This document shows positions 25,251 through 34,184 of a stretch of 64,000 bases of DNA, piece after piece. Source of the stretch: Candidatus Halocynthiibacter alkanivorans. GTDB lineage: Bacteria > Pseudomonadota > Alphaproteobacteria > Rhodobacterales > Rhodobacteraceae. Location: the NCBI RefSeq assembly GCF_003333265.1, contig NZ_QOLB01000156.1:1-64000 (forward strand). Direction: 5' to 3'. The translations under genes were made by a program, and so were the position numbers. A model generated the notes under the pieces. That model did no database searches. It was not told the DNA's origin and saw only the letters and a list, made by a program, of their open reading frames with translations. Position 1 is the stretch's first letter. The number at the start of each line of letters is the position of its first letter.

Positions 25251-25408
25251 CAAAATACCTCCGTTTCATCTATTTTATTAACTATATCCATTTTCATCCA
25301 TATTCATAGCGCCGCCGGAATCGACGCAATTTTTCACCGCAATGACGTAAACTGGCCCACGGGTGACGGAATCTGACTTGACCACCGCCCCGGCAATCCT
25401 GCATTTTA

Positions 25409-25604
25409 GGCGCGCATGGTTCCCCAACGGTGCAAAGCGCCAGGGGATGAAATGAGAACGGAGTGAGGCGGACCCATTCAGGGCGCTGACTCTCCGGCCG
25501 CCCCCGCGACTGTAAGCGGCGAGCACCCGTCAGATGCCACTGGGACTTCCCGGGAAGGTGACGGCAGTGCTTTGACCCGTGAGCCAGGAGACCAGCCTTG
25601 CGCA
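25409..25604 (+). promoter_or_regulatory. Cobalamin (B12) riboswitch upstream of cbtBA
   Basis: The conserved core is legible in order: GGCGCGCATGGT, ATGAAATGAGAACGGAGTGA, CCGCGACTGTAAGCGG, the B12-box-like GATGCCACTG, CCGGGAAGG, then GACCCGTGAGCCAGGAGACC. This is the classical adenosylcobalamin aptamer, which represses expression when B12 is plentiful. It drives cobalt import genes, so uptake should rise when cobalamin is low. It is the only copy I find in the window. Confidence 0.93.
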
Positions 25605-25616
25605 CTGAAACCTGCG

Positions 25617-25636
25617 TCCCGTCGGGTGAGACGGGA
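25617..25636 (+). promoter_or_regulatory. Riboswitch expression-platform hairpin
   Basis: TCCCGTC-GGGTGA-GACGGGA forms a perfect 7-bp hairpin between the aptamer and the cbtB Shine-Dalgarno (GGAGAACG). With no T-run, translational control is more likely than termination. Confidence 0.5.
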
Positions 25637-25651
25637 AATTGGAGAACGACA

Positions 25652-25816
25652 ATGACAACTATCGCACTCGGCCACACAAGAACCAACATCATGCCAATTC
25701 TGGGCGCTGCCCTGATTGGCCTGACACTGATGTTTGCCGCTGGCAACCTTCAGGCTTCCTCTCTGCATGACGCGGCGCATGACATGCGTCACGCCGTTGG
25801 CTTTCCCTGCCACTAA
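25652..25816 (+). CDS. cbtB: CbtB cobalt transporter subunit
   Basis: A 54-residue protein with one transmembrane helix (IMPILGAALIGLTLMFAAGN) and the C-terminal signature HDAAHDMRHAVGFPCH, a probable cobalt-binding end rich in His and Cys. Length and tail match CbtB. GGAGAACG sits 5 nt before ATG 25652. It is followed by cbtA after 3 bp, and both are under the B12 riboswitch. CbtB and CbtA are thought to form a cobalt importer. Confidence 0.93.
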   Translation: MTTIALGHTRTNIMPILGAALIGLTLMFAAGNLQASSLHDAAHDMRHAVGFPCH

Positions 25817-25819
25817 GCC

Positions 25820-26515
25820 ATGTTCAGTAAAATCGTTACCAGCGCTCTGTTCGCTGGGTTTGCAGCAGGTCTGATTGCCGGCCTGCTGCAACTGAATTTC
25901 ATGCAGCCCGTTCTGTTACACGCGGAGCTGTATGAAACGGGTCAACTTGTGCATTTTGGCGGCCCCGGAAACGTGTCTGCAGCCCAGGAGACCGGTGGTT
26001 TTAACCTGACCCGCGACGGGCTCAGCATCTTGTTTGTTGCGCTGGCCTATACCGGGTTTGCCTTCATGCTGGTTGCTGCCATGGCCGCCGCCTCTGACCG
26101 CGGCGTTACCATCAACGCCCGCACCGGTCTGATCTGGGGTCTCGCCGGCTTCATCGCGTTCCAGCTGGCGCCTGGCGCTGGTCTGCCACCAGAAGTGCCC
26201 GGCGCTGCCGCGGCAGATATGGGCGCACGTCAACTCTGGTGGTTCAGCACCATTGCCGCCACCGCGCTGGCGCTGGCGATGATCGCCTTTGGCCGCAACC
26301 CGCTGGTGCTGGTCGCCGCTGTTGTGCTGCTGCTGGCGCCGCATGTTATCGGTGCGCCGCATCCGGATGCGTTCGCCGGCACCGCACCGCCCGAACTTGC
26401 CGGCATGTTTGCCGCCCGTTCGCTGGCCGTAGCGCTTGCTGGCTGGACCTTGCTTGGCATGTTTGCCGGCTATTTCTGGTCACGCGACGAAGCAGACGTG
26501 AAAGCCGCGGCCTGA
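25820..26515 (+). CDS. cbtA: CbtA cobalt transporter subunit
   Basis: A 231-residue membrane protein with about five to six transmembrane helices. The family block GFAAGLIAGLLQLNFMQPVLLHAELYE lies at the N terminus, with FVALAYTGFAFMLVAAM and GLIWGLAGFIAFQLAPGAGLPPEVPG in the middle. The PPEVPG segment and N-terminal Gly-rich helix are CbtA hallmarks. It probably forms the permease with CbtB. A terminator-like hairpin follows 27 bp after the stop. Confidence 0.93.
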   Translation: MFSKIVTSALFAGFAAGLIAGLLQLNFMQPVLLHAELYETGQLVHFGGPGNVSAAQETGGFNLTRDGLSILFVALAYTGFAFMLVAAMAAASDRGVTINARTGLIWGLAGFIAFQLAPGAGLPPEVPGAAAADMGARQLWWFSTIAATALALAMIAFGRNPLVLVAAVVLLLAPHVIGAPHPDAFAGTAPPELAGMFAARSLAVALAGWTLLGMFAGYFWSRDEADVKAAA

Positions 26516-26542
26516 GCCGCCCCGCTTTCATGCCCGAAAACC

Positions 26543-26573
26543 GGCCGTCCCCATATGCGGGGCGGCCTTTTTT
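26543..26573 (+). terminator. Rho-independent terminator after cbtA
   Basis: GGCCGTCCCC pairs with GGGGCGGCC (one bulged T) around loop ATATGC, followed by six T. It ends 20 bp before the His-rich gene, so that gene is read through partially or has its own promoter. Confidence 0.75.
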
Positions 26574-26593
26574 CCAACCGTACCAGGTGCAAG

Positions 26594-27082
26594 ATGTTTG
26601 ATAAATTTTTCCTGCTGATTATCGGGCTGTTCTTTGGCACCGGCCTCGGCTGGCTGATTGCCACCGCCCCCGCTGTAGGCAGCGGCTCTGATCACCACGC
26701 CAGTGGCGCCAATATGGACCATCACGCCGGTGAAACCGCCATGCAGATGTCACCACGCGATGTCTCAGGCGAAGCCCGCCTGCCCGGACTTACCGCGTCT
26801 CTGACCGAGGACAGCGGCGGCAGTTTCAATCTGAATATCGCGCTGGAGAACTTTCGCTTTGCACCAGAGAACGTCAACGGCGCCTATCAGGCCGGTGAAG
26901 GCCACGCCCATCTCTATGTCAACGGCGTGAAACGCACCCGGCTCTATGGCGCCTGGTATCATCTCGACGACCTGCCAGCGGGCGAGGTGCAAATCCGCAT
27001 CAGCCTCAACGGCAATGATCACCTGCCGCTCAGCATTGGCGACCGCCCGATCGGGGCCACATTGACCATCCCGCCCCGCTGA
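26594..27082 (+). CDS. Membrane-anchored protein with His/Met-rich linker
   Basis: A 162-residue protein not assigned to a named family. One N-terminal transmembrane helix (FFLLIIGLFFGTGLGWLIATAP) is followed by a periplasmic linker with paired histidines and methionines (SDHHASGANMDHHAGETAMQM, about residues 35-56), a likely metal-binding segment. The C-terminal beta-rich domain contains LENFRFAPENVNG and GEGHAHLYVNGVKRTRLYG, resembling cupredoxin or DUF4399-like folds. Its position after cbtBA suggests a role in periplasmic cobalt (or copper) handling, but this is inference from context. Confidence 0.75.
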   Translation: MFDKFFLLIIGLFFGTGLGWLIATAPAVGSGSDHHASGANMDHHAGETAMQMSPRDVSGEARLPGLTASLTEDSGGSFNLNIALENFRFAPENVNGAYQAGEGHAHLYVNGVKRTRLYGAWYHLDDLPAGEVQIRISLNGNDHLPLSIGDRPIGATLTIPPR

Positions 27083-27099
27083 CACGGCTCAGCCCCGGC

Positions 27100-27420
27100 T
27101 TATCCCAGCGCCGGGATCCGCGTTAACAAACAAAACCGCAACCGGCCCAAAGGCCGCGCATCTTCAATCCACCCGGCCGGCGCGGCCGTATAAGCCGTGG
27201 CAAAGCCCTTCAGGTCGTCGAGATCATCGGCGCCGATACCGGAGAATACATAACTGGCCCGCCCGACGCCCTGGGCGGCCACCGTCACCGGGTCACTGCA
27301 GACCGACATGCAGCTGGTCTCCACCACGTTCACATCCGGGCAGGCAAGACGCAATTCTGCGACAAAGCCCTTGCCAGAGCCACTACAGCCGTTGCACACC
27401 ACAAACTGCCAATCCGCCAT
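27100..27420 (-). CDS. DUF1636-like (COG5469) metal-binding protein, short paralogue
   Basis: A 106-residue thioredoxin-like ferredoxin-type protein. Cysteines occur in VVCNGCSGSGKGF (residues about 8-20) and ETSCMSVCSDPVTVAAQG (about 35-52), a spacing compatible with a 2Fe-2S or other metal site. It lies opposite in orientation between the cobalt-import genes and cobW, with its start 73 bp from cobW. A longer paralogue heads the cobC-cbiB group. ATG 27420 has a GGG-rich Shine-Dalgarno; a GTG one codon upstream is possible. Confidence 0.8.
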   Translation of the reverse strand: MADWQFVVCNGCSGSGKGFVAELRLACPDVNVVETSCMSVCSDPVTVAAQGVGRASYVFSGIGADDLDDLKGFATAYTAAPAGWIEDARPLGRLRFCLLTRIPALG

Positions 27421-27492
27421 CACCCTGCCCTTTTGCCCTTAACCAAATCAGCCGAACCGGCCAAATCAGCCCCCGCCTTACAGGAGTACTCC

Positions 27493-28587
27493 ATGTCTGC
27501 CAAGATTCCCGCAACCGTTGTCACCGGCTTTCTCGGCGCTGGTAAAACCACGCTGATCCGCCACATGCTGGCCAATGCCAATGGCAAACGCATCGCGCTG
27601 ATCATCAATGAGTTCGGCGACCTCGGCATTGATGGGGATATTCTGAAGGGTTGCGGTGATGAGACCTGTACGGAAGACGACATCATGGAGCTGTCCAACG
27701 GCTGCATCTGCTGCACCGTGGCTGAAGATTTCATCCCGACAATGGAAAAACTGCTGGAGCGGGAAAACGCGCCTGATCACATCGTGATCGAAACCTCGGG
27801 CCTGGCGCTGCCACAGCCGCTGGTGCGCGCGTTTAACTGGCCGCAGATCTCCACCCGCGTCACCGTCGACGCCGTTGTCACCGTGGTGGATGGCAAAGCG
27901 GTCTCCGAGGGCCTGTTCGCCCACAATGTCGCCGCAGTGGACGCGCAGCGAAAACTGGACGAGAACCTCGACCACGAAACGCCGCTGTCTGAACTGTTTG
28001 CCGACCAGGTCGCCTGCGCCGATATGATCGTGGTCAACAAAGCCGACCTGCTGGGCCAGGACGCAACCGACGCGCTGGTGGCAAAACTGCGCACCGAGTC
28101 CCGCGACGGGGTGCAAGTGGTGAAATCCACCATGGGCGCGCTGCCGGTTGATGTGCTGCTGGGCCAGGGCATCGGCGCTGAAGACGACCTGAAGTCGCGC
28201 CACGAGCTCCATCACCATCATCATGATCACGACGACGACGACGACGACGACGACGACCACCATGATGATGATCACCATGACGATCACCACCACGAGCACT
28301 CCCATGACGAATTCGAAAGCTTCGTCGTCACCCGCGCAGAAGTACAGGACGCCAAAACCTTTGCCGATCAGGTCGCCGGTGTGATCCGTCAACACGGCAT
28401 CCTGCGCCTGAAAGGCTTTGTCGCGGTCAGCGGCAAACCGATGCGCCTGACCCTGCAGGCGGTGGGTCCACGTGTTGACACCTATTTTGACCAGCCCTTT
28501 GGCGCCCAGGCCCGCGAAACCCGCCTTGTGGTCATCGGCCAGTCCGGCCTTGACCGCACCGCGATCGAAAAAGCGCTGGCCGCATGA
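27493..28587 (+). CDS. cobW: CobW-type G3E GTPase with Asp/His-rich metal loop
   Basis: A 364-residue P-loop GTPase that probably delivers cobalt for corrin synthesis. Motifs in order: Walker A GFLGAGKTTLI, switch/metal loop LSNGCICCTV (CxCC), VIETSGLALP, NKAD, then a stretch at about residues 240-272 made almost only of His and Asp (nine Asp in a row, many HH pairs). The C-terminal CobW_C domain has RLKGFVAVSGKPMRLTLQAVG. GGAG precedes ATG 27493. First gene of cobW-GNAT-cobN. Confidence 0.97.
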   Translation: MSAKIPATVVTGFLGAGKTTLIRHMLANANGKRIALIINEFGDLGIDGDILKGCGDETCTEDDIMELSNGCICCTVAEDFIPTMEKLLERENAPDHIVIETSGLALPQPLVRAFNWPQISTRVTVDAVVTVVDGKAVSEGLFAHNVAAVDAQRKLDENLDHETPLSELFADQVACADMIVVNKADLLGQDATDALVAKLRTESRDGVQVVKSTMGALPVDVLLGQGIGAEDDLKSRHELHHHHHDHDDDDDDDDDHHDDDHHDDHHHEHSHDEFESFVVTRAEVQDAKTFADQVAGVIRQHGILRLKGFVAVSGKPMRLTLQAVGPRVDTYFDQPFGAQARETRLVVIGQSGLDRTAIEKALAA

Positions 28588-29204
28588 GCGGCCGGCCTCC
28601 CCTCCCGGATGCAGGTCAGAATGCAGGCCCGGATGGGACCCGGAAAGTGATCTTTGAACGCGGGGATCCCAGAGATCCCCGCGCCACCGCGCTGCTCAAC
28701 GCCAGCCATGCGCTGATGCAGGCGCTGTTCCCGCCCGAGGATAATTTCTTTCTCTCCATCGATGCGCTCTGCGTGCCTGGCATCCATTTTTTCATTGCCC
28801 GCCAAGGCGATGGCTACCTCGGCTGTGCCGCGCTGGCAGAACGCCGGGACAGCGTCGCAAACCGTAGTGCGGGCAATGGCGCGGACCGGGCCGGCGCGCC
28901 TGAGCCAGAGTCTGCGGCGGTGGATGCCTCAGACAGCGCCCCGGACCTTGCCGCCCCCTATGGCGAACTGAAATCAATGTATGTTGCTGAAACCGCGCGC
29001 GGTCTCGGTGTCGCCGCGGGCCTGCTGCAGGCGCTGGAAACCACTGCCCGCAGCCTCAACCTCAAATCGCTGAAGTTGGAAACCGGCGACAGCCTCACCG
29101 CAGCCCAGCGGCTCTACGCCCGCCACGGCTTTGAAATCTGCGGCCCCTTTGGCGCGTATGACGATATCCCCACCTCCGTCTTCATGAGCAAAAATCTCGC
29201 CTGA
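28584..29204 (+). CDS. GNAT family N-acetyltransferase in the cobW-cobN operon
   Basis: A 206-residue acyl-CoA-dependent acetyltransferase. The GNAT core is split: ALLNASHALMQALFPPEDNFF and IHFFIARQGDGYLGCAAL precede a variable stretch of about 45 residues rich in Ala, Asp and Ser. Then comes LKSMYVAETARGLGVAAGLLQALE, the acetyl-CoA pyrophosphate loop region (RGLGVA), and LETGDSLTAAQRLYARHGFEICG. It overlaps the cobW stop by ATGA. The substrate is unknown, and whether it has a B12 role is open. Confidence 0.85.
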   Translation: MSGRPPLPDAGQNAGPDGTRKVIFERGDPRDPRATALLNASHALMQALFPPEDNFFLSIDALCVPGIHFFIARQGDGYLGCAALAERRDSVANRSAGNGADRAGAPEPESAAVDASDSAPDLAAPYGELKSMYVAETARGLGVAAGLLQALETTARSLNLKSLKLETGDSLTAAQRLYARHGFEICGPFGAYDDIPTSVFMSKNLA

Positions 29205-29308
29205 CACAGCGCCTGACAGCTGGCCTGACACCTGGCCGCTTCTTTTTGGCTTAAATATCCCCGCCGGAGGCATCTTCTTTCCCCGGCCCCAGACCAGAGA
29301 CGACCGAC

Positions 29309-32300
29309 ATGCACCTTCTTGCCGCCACCCCCGGAAGCATTGACGATGGCCAGGAACCGGTCGATCTGGGCCAGACCCCAGCCGATATTGTGTTCATCTC
29401 GGCGGCAGATACCGAACTGGCGGCGCTGTCCCAGGCCCACAGTGAGGCCAGAGAAGAAACCTCAGAAGAATCCAGTGGCGGCGCCGGTCCTGATGCCCTG
29501 ACCCTGCGGCTGGCCAATATGATGCACCTGCGTCACCCGATGTCGGTCGACCTGCATATTGAGAATTGCGCGAGCAAATCAAAGCTGGTGATCGCCCGTA
29601 TTCTAGGTGGCGCCGGCTACTGGAAATACGGGCTGGAACAATACGCCGCCCATCTGCACGACGCCGGTGTACCCTTTGTGGCGCTGCCTGGCGACGACAA
29701 GCCCGACCCGGAACTGCGCGCGCTCTCCACCGTGCCGGAAGACGACTACCAGGCGCTCTGGGCGATGATGGTCGAAGGCGGGGCCCAGAACGCAACCCGG
29801 TTTCTGCAGCACGCCAGAGCCATGCTGACCGGCGCAGAAAGACCTGGCCCCGCTGTGCCGCTGCTGCGCGCCGGCGTCTACTGGCCCGGCGCCGGGGTGG
29901 CGGATCTTTCCGCCGCACAGGCGAACTGGACCGAGGGCGCGCCGGCGGTGCCGCTGGTATTTTACCGCGCGCTGGTGCAGGGCGCCGGACTCAACCCGAT
30001 CAACCGGCTGACGCGTGCGCTGCTGCGCCAGGGGCTGAACCCGCTGCCGGTGTTTGTCGCGTCACTGAAAGACCCGGTGTCGGTGGCGACGCTGGATCAG
30101 TTGTTCACTCAGGCGCCACCCTCGGTGATCCTGAACTGCACCTCTTTCGCGGTCGGATCACCCGATCAGGGGGCGCATCTGCCCGGGGCATCGAACCCCC
30201 TGCAGATGCCCGCCGCCAACGCCTCGCCGGTGTTTCAGGTGGTGCTTTCCGGCGGCTCGGAGGCGGCCTGGGCGGACGGTCTCTCAGGCCTGTCTGCCCG
30301 TGATATCGCGATGAATGTGTCGCTGCCCGAGGTGGACGGGCGCATCCTGAGCCGCGCCGTCAGTTTCAAAGGCGAAGCCTATTTTGACGCCGCGACGGAA
30401 TGTCCGATCGCCGCTTACGCCGCCCGGGGCGACCGCATCGATTTTGTGGCGCAGCTGGCCGCCAACCAGGCCCGGCTGCGCCACACCAATTCCGCAGAGC
30501 GCAAAGTGGCGCTGGTGCTGGCCAATTACCCCAACAAGGACGGCCGTCTTGCCAACGGCGTCGGGCTGGATACGCCGGCGGCCACGGTGCATTGCCTCAA
30601 TCTGCTGGCGGGCGCCGGTTACACCGTCCGCGATATCCCGGCGGAGTCTGACGCGCTGATGCAACAGGTACTGGCGGGACCGACCAATTGGCTGACCGAC
30701 CGCGCCAGCCGCGCAGGTGGCGTGCGCCTGGCCCTCGCGGACTATCTCAGCGCCTACTCTGAACTGCCATGGGAGGTGAAACAAAAGATCGAGGACCAAT
30801 GGGGCGCGCCACAGTCTGATCCGTTTTTCGGCGACGGTGGTTTTGCGCTCTCGGTGCTGGAATTTGGCAATGTGGTGGTCGGGGTGCAACCGGCGCGCGG
30901 CTATAATATCGACCCGACCGAGACCTATCATTCCCCTGATCTGGTGCCGCCGCACAACTATCTGGCGTTTTATTTCTGGCTGCGCCACAGCTTTGGCGCC
31001 CAGGTCATCACCCATATGGGCAAACACGGCAATCTGGAATGGCTGCCCGGCAAGGCGCTGGCGCTGTCTGAGACCTGCATCCCCGAAGTGGTGCTGGGCC
31101 CCATGCCCCATGTCTACCCGTTCATCGTCAATGATCCGGGCGAAGGCACCCAGGCCAAACGCCGCGCGCAGGCGGTGATCATCGACCATCTGACACCGCC
31201 GCTGACCCGCGCCGAAACCTACGGGCCGCTGCGCGATCTCGAAGCCCTGGTGGATGAGTATTTTGAAGCCGCCGGGGTTGATCCGCGCCGCATCAGCCAT
31301 CTGCGTCGCGAAATTCTGTCGCTGAGCCAGAGCAGCGGGCTGGACAAGGACGTCGGCATGAGTGGTGACGAGGACGGCGATCTGGCCAAACTCGACGCCT
31401 ATCTCTGTGAATTGAAAGAAGCGCAGATCCGCGACGGGCTGCATATCTTCGGCCAATCGCCGGAGGCCGGACTGGCACGCGATCTGGTCGCAGCCCTGGT
31501 GCGGGTGCCGCGTGGCCAGGGCCTGGGCGCCGATGCCTCGCTGATCCGGGCGCTGGCGGCGGATTTTGGATTTGACGCGCTGGATGAGGTCACCGAAAGC
31601 CGCTTTGACCCGCTGGACTGTGACATGGCCGCCACCTGGAACGGGCCCCGCCCGGCCGTATTGCAGCAGATCAGCGACGACAGCTGGCGCAGCAATGGCG
31701 ACACGGTCGAGCGGCTGGAACTGCTGACGCTGGCGCTGATTGACGGTGCTGAAGCGCCGGGGCCACGCTCGAGCGCGGTGCTGCAGGGGATCCGTGATCA
31801 TGTCGCGCCGATCGTGGCCACCTGTGGCCCGGCGGAAGGCGCGGGGCTCCTCACCGCCCTCGCCGGGCAGTTCGTCGCCCCGGGCCCTTCGGGCGCCCCC
31901 ACCCGCGGCAGGCTTGATACATTGCCCACCGGGCGTAATTTCTTTTCTGTCGACAGCCGCGCGGTGCCGACACCAACCGCCTGGGCGCTGGGCTGGAAAT
32001 CCGCCAACCTGCTGATCGAAAAACACCTGCAGACCCATGGCGACTGGCCGCGCACCATGTTGCTGACCGCCTGGGGCACCGCCAATATGCGCACCGGCGG
32101 CGACGACATCGCGCAATGCCTCGCCCTGATGGGGGTGAAACCGCGCTGGGACGCCGCCAATCGCCGGGTCACCGGCTTTGAAGTGCTGCCGCAATCGGTG
32201 CTGGGCCGCCCCCGCGTTGATGTCACCCTGCGTGTTTCAGGCTTTTTCCGCGACGCGTTTCCGCAGTTGATCGCGCTGGTGGATTCGGCCGCCCGCGCGG

Positions 32301-33064
32301 TTATGGCGCTTGATGAGCCCGAGGATCTCAACCCCGCCGCCGCCCGCGCGCGCGTCGAGGGCTCTGAGGGGCAGTTCCGCGTTTTCGGCTCTAAACCGGG
32401 TGCTTATGGCGCCGGCTTGCAGGCGATGATTGATGAGCGTCTCTGGGGCAACAAGGCGGATCTGGCTGAAGCCTATCTGGAATGGGGCAGCTACGCCTAT
32501 GGCAAAGATGCCGAGGGCCGCGCGGCGCGCACCAGTTTTGAAACCCGGTTAGGCCAGGTCGAAGCCATCGTGCAAAATCAGGACAACCGCGAACACGACC
32601 TGCTCGACTCAGACGATTATTACCAGTTTGAAGGCGGCGCCGCGGCGGCGGTGTCTACCTTGCAGGGCCAGGACCGGGTGATCTATCACAACGACCATTC
32701 CCGCCCCGAACGCCCGGTGATCCGCACGCTGGATGACGAAATCGGCCGGGTGGTGCGCTCCCGCGTGGTCAATCCCAAGTGGATCGACGGCGTCAAACGC
32801 CACGGCTACAAAGGCGCCTTTGAAATCGCCGCCACCGTGGACTATCTCTTTGCCTTTGCCGCCACCACCGGCGCGGTCAAAGGCCATCATTTCGACCTGG
32901 TGCATGCGGCGTTTCTGGAAGATGACGACACCCGCGAATTCATCCGCGACCACAACGCGCCGGCGCTGCGGGAAATTGCCCAGCGGCTGGAAGAGGCGAT
33001 TGAGCGTGGCCTCTGGACCCCACGTTCCAACTCTGCCCGCGCCCTGATCGATAGCCTGAAATGA
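29309..33064 (+). CDS. cobN: Aerobic cobaltochelatase subunit CobN
   Basis: The large tetrapyrrole-binding subunit of the ATP-dependent cobaltochelatase, inserting Co2+ into hydrogenobyrinic acid a,c-diamide with CobS and CobT (neither in this window). The 1251 residues match the family. Key blocks are NMMHLRHPMSVDLHIENCASKSKLVIARILGG, VLANYPNKDGRLANGVGLDTP, YHSPDLVPPHNYLAFYFWLR and the strongly conserved VITHMGKHGNLEWLPGKALALS. Near the C terminus is YAYGKDAEGRAARTSFETRLGQVEAIVQNQDNREHDLLDSDDYYQFEGG. The C-terminal end is intact. It lies 104 bp after the GNAT gene. Confidence 0.98.
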   Translation: MHLLAATPGSIDDGQEPVDLGQTPADIVFISAADTELAALSQAHSEAREETSEESSGGAGPDALTLRLANMMHLRHPMSVDLHIENCASKSKLVIARILGGAGYWKYGLEQYAAHLHDAGVPFVALPGDDKPDPELRALSTVPEDDYQALWAMMVEGGAQNATRFLQHARAMLTGAERPGPAVPLLRAGVYWPGAGVADLSAAQANWTEGAPAVPLVFYRALVQGAGLNPINRLTRALLRQGLNPLPVFVASLKDPVSVATLDQLFTQAPPSVILNCTSFAVGSPDQGAHLPGASNPLQMPAANASPVFQVVLSGGSEAAWADGLSGLSARDIAMNVSLPEVDGRILSRAVSFKGEAYFDAATECPIAAYAARGDRIDFVAQLAANQARLRHTNSAERKVALVLANYPNKDGRLANGVGLDTPAATVHCLNLLAGAGYTVRDIPAESDALMQQVLAGPTNWLTDRASRAGGVRLALADYLSAYSELPWEVKQKIEDQWGAPQSDPFFGDGGFALSVLEFGNVVVGVQPARGYNIDPTETYHSPDLVPPHNYLAFYFWLRHSFGAQVITHMGKHGNLEWLPGKALALSETCIPEVVLGPMPHVYPFIVNDPGEGTQAKRRAQAVIIDHLTPPLTRAETYGPLRDLEALVDEYFEAAGVDPRRISHLRREILSLSQSSGLDKDVGMSGDEDGDLAKLDAYLCELKEAQIRDGLHIFGQSPEAGLARDLVAALVRVPRGQGLGADASLIRALAADFGFDALDEVTESRFDPLDCDMAATWNGPRPAVLQQISDDSWRSNGDTVERLELLTLALIDGAEAPGPRSSAVLQGIRDHVAPIVATCGPAEGAGLLTALAGQFVAPGPSGAPTRGRLDTLPTGRNFFSVDSRAVPTPTAWALGWKSANLLIEKHLQTHGDWPRTMLLTAWGTANMRTGGDDIAQCLALMGVKPRWDAANRRVTGFEVLPQSVLGRPRVDVTLRVSGFFRDAFPQLIALVDSAARAVMALDEPEDLNPAAARARVEGSEGQFRVFGSKPGAYGAGLQAMIDERLWGNKADLAEAYLEWGSYAYGKDAEGRAARTSFETRLGQVEAIVQNQDNREHDLLDSDDYYQFEGGAAAAVSTLQGQDRVIYHNDHSRPERPVIRTLDDEIGRVVRSRVVNPKWIDGVKRHGYKGAFEIAATVDYLFAFAATTGAVKGHHFDLVHAAFLEDDDTREFIRDHNAPALREIAQRLEEAIERGLWTPRSNSARALIDSLK

Positions 33065-33101
33065 GTCGGAGCCCCGGCTGGGGGACAAAGGGAGAAGCCG
33101 A

Positions 33102-33761
33102 ATGAAACCGCCCGCCGATCCCCCCTCAGACCAGTCCGCAGACCTGCCCGCGGACAGGCCCCAGGCCCCGCGCCACGCGCAGGAGCACGGCCGGCCCCGG
33201 GATACGGGTACAGACCACCCCGCGCACCGGCCTGCCCCACCACACGGCGATCTGCGCCGGGTGCTACCCACAGACGACCACCAGCCGCTGCTGGATCTGA
33301 TCCGCTGCGAATTTGCCTTTATGGAAGGACGCATAGACCCGCCCTCCTCGATGCACCGGCTCACTTGCGCTGCCATCGCTGAACAAGCAGCGGTCGGTGA
33401 GATCTGGGCGGTTGGTGAGGCCGACACGCCCGTCGCCTGCGTCTTTTTCACCGTCAAAACCCCGGCGCTCTATGTGGGCAAACTGAGCGTAGCGGCCAGC
33501 CACCGGGGCCGGGGTCTGGCCCGCCGGCTGATCGATCTTGCGGTTGAACGCGCGGGCGTACTGGGGCTCGACCATCTGGAACTTGAGGCAAGGATTGAGC
33601 TGGTGGAAAATCAGGCGGCCTTTGCGTCCATGGGCTTCGTAAAAACCGGCGAGACTGCCCATCCCGGCTATGACCGCCCGACCTCGGTCACCATGCAAAA
33701 GGCGCTGGCGCCCCAACTGCATTTACCTGGCCAGTCGCCTCTGAAGCCAGCGCGCAGCTGA
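33102..33761 (+). CDS. GNAT family N-acetyltransferase with Pro/Asp-rich N terminus
   Basis: A 219-residue protein whose first 50 or so residues are low complexity (Pro, Asp, Arg, His). The GNAT domain starts at DLRRVLPTDDHQPLLDLIRCEF. The acetyl-CoA motif is VGKLSVAASHRGRGLARRLIDLAVERAG, and ELVENQAAFASMGFVKTGETAHPGYDRPTSVTM follows. It lies 37 bp after cobN, probably co-transcribed. GGGAG precedes ATG 33102. The low-complexity N terminus could mean the true start is internal, but I see no better start codon with a Shine-Dalgarno. Confidence 0.8.
   Translation: MKPPADPPSDQSADLPADRPQAPRHAQEHGRPRDTGTDHPAHRPAPPHGDLRRVLPTDDHQPLLDLIRCEFAFMEGRIDPPSSMHRLTCAAIAEQAAVGEIWAVGEADTPVACVFFTVKTPALYVGKLSVAASHRGRGLARRLIDLAVERAGVLGLDHLELEARIELVENQAAFASMGFVKTGETAHPGYDRPTSVTMQKALAPQLHLPGQSPLKPARS

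Positions 33762-34184
<423 letters not shown>

Larger units (their letters stand above)
25254..25651. other. Divergent intergenic region holding a cobalamin riboswitch
   Basis: An AT-rich stretch at 25261-25330 probably carries the promoters for the MBL-fold gene and the riboswitch transcript. The rest is the aptamer and expression platform listed separately. Confidence 0.6.

Noticed and set aside
30284-32194. Long open frame on the minus strand inside cobN
   Set aside because: It is a shadow of cobN codon bias: no motif, His/Arg/Gln-rich, while the plus-strand frame is full of conserved CobN blocks.
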